From Myrmaecium sp. VS I D KN 1 (lineage: Eukaryota > Ascomycota > Dothideomycetes > Valsariales > Valsariaceae): a stretch of DNA of 64,000 bases. The notes under the pieces are model-generated. The model saw only the letters and a program-made list of their open reading frames with translations. It searched no databases and had not been told where the DNA came from. The stretch spans positions 1,443,061 to 1,507,060 of the forward strand of contig JADQAV010000015.1 of NCBI GenBank assembly GCA_019775845.1, given 5' to 3'. A program made the translations under genes and the position numbers. Shown piece after piece: positions 62,801 to 64,000 of this stretch. The number at the start of each line of letters is the position of its first letter. Within the stretch, counting starts at the first letter, position 1.

Positions 62801-63301
62801 CATGGCTCGTTTAATATACTTATGCTGTGGCTTCATGCCGTACAAGCTATGGCAGAACAAGATAACATCGTAGGTTATTTTGTTATCTGATGTATTATCC
62901 GTTAAGCCGAATGGCATTTGGAGAATGCGAGATGGCGTTTGCAGGGAAGGGAATACGGTGGAGACTGACGTATCTAATTTCGCAGCAAACAACCCGGTAG
63001 GCTCGAACGCGGTGTATTTGGCAACCTTCTGCCTCATCGGCGCTGGCAGATGTGCTAGTACGCTATGTGGACCTGGTCCAATCTCAAGCACGGAGATGTA
63101 CAAGCGCGATGCAAAGAGAGAAACTAATAACCGAGAGAGCTGAGGGATGATGAAGTCTCGGTAATTCAACCATCCACGGCCCTCTACAAACGTCTTAAAG
63201 CCCTTTTCGTATTCAGCATCGGATAGAGGTTGTCTTGATGGCGAACCATCGTCCGACGCCGCCTCCCTGAGGGCTTTCTTCAAGGAGTTTAACGTGTCCA
63301 T
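59870..63301 (-). CDS. Four-module fusion: methyltransferase-like, FAD oxidase, PMVK-like kinase, APRT-like, 1143 aa
   Basis: One exon; ATG 63301 chosen because a TATA box lies about 80 bases upstream. Module 1 (about 45-275): Rossmann methyltransferase type, motif I VLEIGPGPHS (71-80), YDVILFCHSLYGM. Module 2 (about 300-745): PCMH/BBE FAD-linked oxidase, TVVGGGHSG (His337 may bind FAD), GARPSVGAG (consensus Cys replaced by Arg403, so no second covalent link), MAFGPNRSRLARLKQRADP. Module 3 (about 753-900): P-loop TGKNGAGKD (758-766), with ISDATKREYAAATGADLDRLL, RGYKEKHR and LLITGMRDD, like animal-type phosphomevalonate kinase. Module 4 (about 945-1143): type I phosphoribosyltransferase of the adenine kind, ADFPRSGIEFR, CEAGGFIFASALA, IREAGKLP and PRPP loop VVVVDDVLATGET (1080-1091). 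No signal peptide. I know no characterised enzyme with this order. Substrate unknown; a nucleobase-linked pathway is possible from module 4. Confidence 0.85.
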   Translation of the reverse strand: MDTLNSLKKALREAASDDGSPSRQPLSDAEYEKGFKTFVEGRGWLNYRDFIIPQLSRLLVSLFASRLYISVLEIGPGPHSVLAHLPAPMRQKVAKYTAFEPTGLFAAKLDTSVSTVFPSLQTPSRILQMPFGLTDNTSDNKITYDVILFCHSLYGMKPQHKYIKRAMEMLAEQGSPASPGIVVVFHREGTLDLDTLCAHQSALFHEGDVSVPDNDGALDCFAAFVAGFTLDPDGDNAVKLNWRKLCRILGRRTEKPSNDLLFSAPEVMVAFTKHATATSELPSQIIIGRDSLTVKNREARAHQPAAVVRPTEIAQVQHCVRWALKHRVRLTVVGGGHSGHCLRPHTVAVDMAAFNQVHFLTAAEAESQCGTPSGPLVVVGAGCKAGDIVRQTQAVGLTVPLGARPSVGAGLWLQGGIGHLARQHGLACDAVVGAVIVSVDSSQVLCLGRVPVKHQPANAVRPVNEADLLWALKGAGTNFGIVKSITFQAYRAPNYVVRNWVLPLTDSNHAQLVILQFDMFSRELQRHCSADAYLHWDAGQLQLGVTVYESFVERPPTATVQCPMTWGPEHECKTVDGIGMFETEIYMARMHGGHGGGKTSSFKRCIFLNQIGEEAVVTRLIKAIQRRPSPLCYLHLLQGGAAVRDVAPDATAFGCRDWDFACVITAVWPRNQDNTTLAKVATQWVYDVVKDLLPIASGVYGADLGPDSRDLSLATMAFGPNRSRLARLKQRADPHRVLPYACPLPEPLMPPKMIVLVTGKNGAGKDYCASIWAAVFTHDASGNPTARAVSISDATKREYAAATGADLDRLLQDRGYKEKHRPALTAFYREQVRQNCKLPRQHFLDVVYANADVDVLLITGMRDDAPVTALSPLVPAYRVIEVHVEANSLIRSVRRGRGSDGIPGEQIEDRESDSDRPVPAHYRPTFVFRNDASDEEASKQFARSHLLPFCHENLQQLALMVRSVADFPRSGIEFRHVLGIAQQPGGLALCTSLLRTYFAGDWNKVDAIVCCEAGGFIFASALASCVKVPLVLIREAGKLPPPTLSVIKSQSYISSAQVRCSELKRITMEKDVLPPAASVVVVDDVLATGETMCAILRLLDEAQVENATTMVIAEFPIHRGRETLLRHGLGKFPVQSLLVFDGM

Positions 63302-63971
63302 TTCGAAGTTGGAATCGATATCAGGATGGTGAAGAGTGTAGGACCTGGGCTGCTGCAGAAAGATGAAGGTTACGGAGGCACTTATATACCTATTTCTTTC
63401 TACGTTTGCTGTTTGCGCTGCGTTGTCTGCTACCTCATAGATTACCAACGCCCCTGTAACGTGTTCGTGTTCCATCACAAGCCCTGCCGCGGCGGCTTAC
63501 CGTAGCAATCACTCCCTTCTCTCCTGACCCTTCATATACATATAACATAGATTGCTGGGTGTTTCGGGATAAGAGCTAGGGAGGCTGAACACTTATTTTA
63601 CTAAAGGTAAACCTTCGCAACGATTAAAACGGGTGAGAGGAAAGTCCGTATCTAGTAGAAAGTTCCCCGAGAGGTAAAGTAGCGTACCGGGACGGGGAGT
63701 ACCTTACAAACTAGTATAAATTTAATAAAAGAGAAAAAAAATAACAGAATTACTATTTACATATATAGGTTTCATAAAAAATAGGATCTTATTAGTAACT
63801 AATTACTACGCGTAGAATTATAGTTATAAATTAACCGGATATATATAAACTATTAGGTTAACTATATATTCGACGAGTAACTAAAACCCTATATAGAATT
63901 ATGGTTGTATATTATAGTACTATTAGTAGACTGTTTAATTCACCGCCTAACTACTAATATAACTAAGACTC
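63302..63971. other. Subtelomeric AT-rich spacer
   Basis: From 63302 to about 63500 the promoter of the terminal gene; from about 63720 on strongly AT-rich with TA steps and no ORF, like the island at 24530. No transposon or helicase remnant seen. Confidence 0.6.
63381..63388 (-). promoter_or_regulatory. TATA box of the terminal fusion gene
   Basis: TATATAAG on the minus strand, about 80 bases above ATG 63301. It argues against starting at the in-frame ATG 63475, which lies upstream of it. Confidence 0.6.
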
Positions 63972-64000
63972 TTAGGGTTAGGGTTAGGGTTAGGGTTAGG
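63972..64000 (+). repeat. Telomere repeats TTAGGG
   Basis: Nearly five TTAGGG units running to the window edge, G-rich strand outward, so this is a right chromosome end. Confidence 0.97.

Noticed and set aside
1-64000. CRISP-like arrays, bacterial operons, insertion sequences, viral genes
   Set aside because: The window is clearly fungal nuclear DNA; no spaced direct-repeat array, transposase, polymerase or capsid-like ORF was seen.

Overview
The window is the right end of a filamentous ascomycete chromosome (Pezizomycotina; a Dothideomycete is my guess). It ends in TTAGGG repeats running toward the edge (63972-64000). The gene style agrees: short introns (64-114 nt in the protein genes) with GTRNGT donors and CTRAC-type branch sites, C- or G-ending codons in GC-rich genes, many fungal zinc-cluster proteins, and AT-rich islands of the kind left by repeat-induced point mutation. 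Coordinates and splice sites were read by eye, so exon edges are predictions.

Layout. 1-5.7 kb: gene-poor, with three short related ORFs and one strong hairpin. 5.7-6.3 kb: four copies of a 159-bp tandem repeat with GC-rich hairpin cores. 8.2-12.0 kb, minus strand: a multi-intron non-coding host gene carrying at least six box C/D snoRNA candidates. Four of these lie in tandemly duplicated intron-exon units and share terminal stems, C boxes and D boxes. 12.9-29.7 kb: six minus-strand genes. Three (12951, 19389, 28415) pair a Zn2Cys6-type cluster with a shared C-terminal module, one (17193) has two clusters from an internal duplication, one is an AT-hook protein whose 5' end runs into an AT-rich island, and one is a long ORF split by a single TGA. 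34.7-47 kb: an orphan protein, a large Zn2Cys6 transcription factor with polyglutamine, a secreted arylsulfotransferase-like protein, a tRNA-Leu(AAG) with intron, a membrane protein with an Asn-rich NDRW repeat, and another orphan. 49-57.7 kb: two secreted carbohydrate enzymes, a GH76 alpha-1,6-mannanase and a GH43_24/CBM35 exo-beta-1,3-galactanase, flanking a charged single-pass membrane protein. 59.9-63.3 kb: the last gene before the telomere is one 1143-codon ORF that joins a methyltransferase-like, an FAD-linked oxidase, a phosphomevalonate-kinase-like and an adenine-phosphoribosyltransferase-like module.

How they fit. I see no operon or clear biosynthetic cluster. The secreted enzymes suggest use of mannan and arabinogalactan side chains. 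The zinc-cluster genes look like a locally expanded orphan family. The four-module terminal gene and the snoRNA host gene are the two items most worth follow-up. A recurrent oddity is that most protein genes here have a C-rich coding strand in the body that flips to G-rich in the last few hundred bases.
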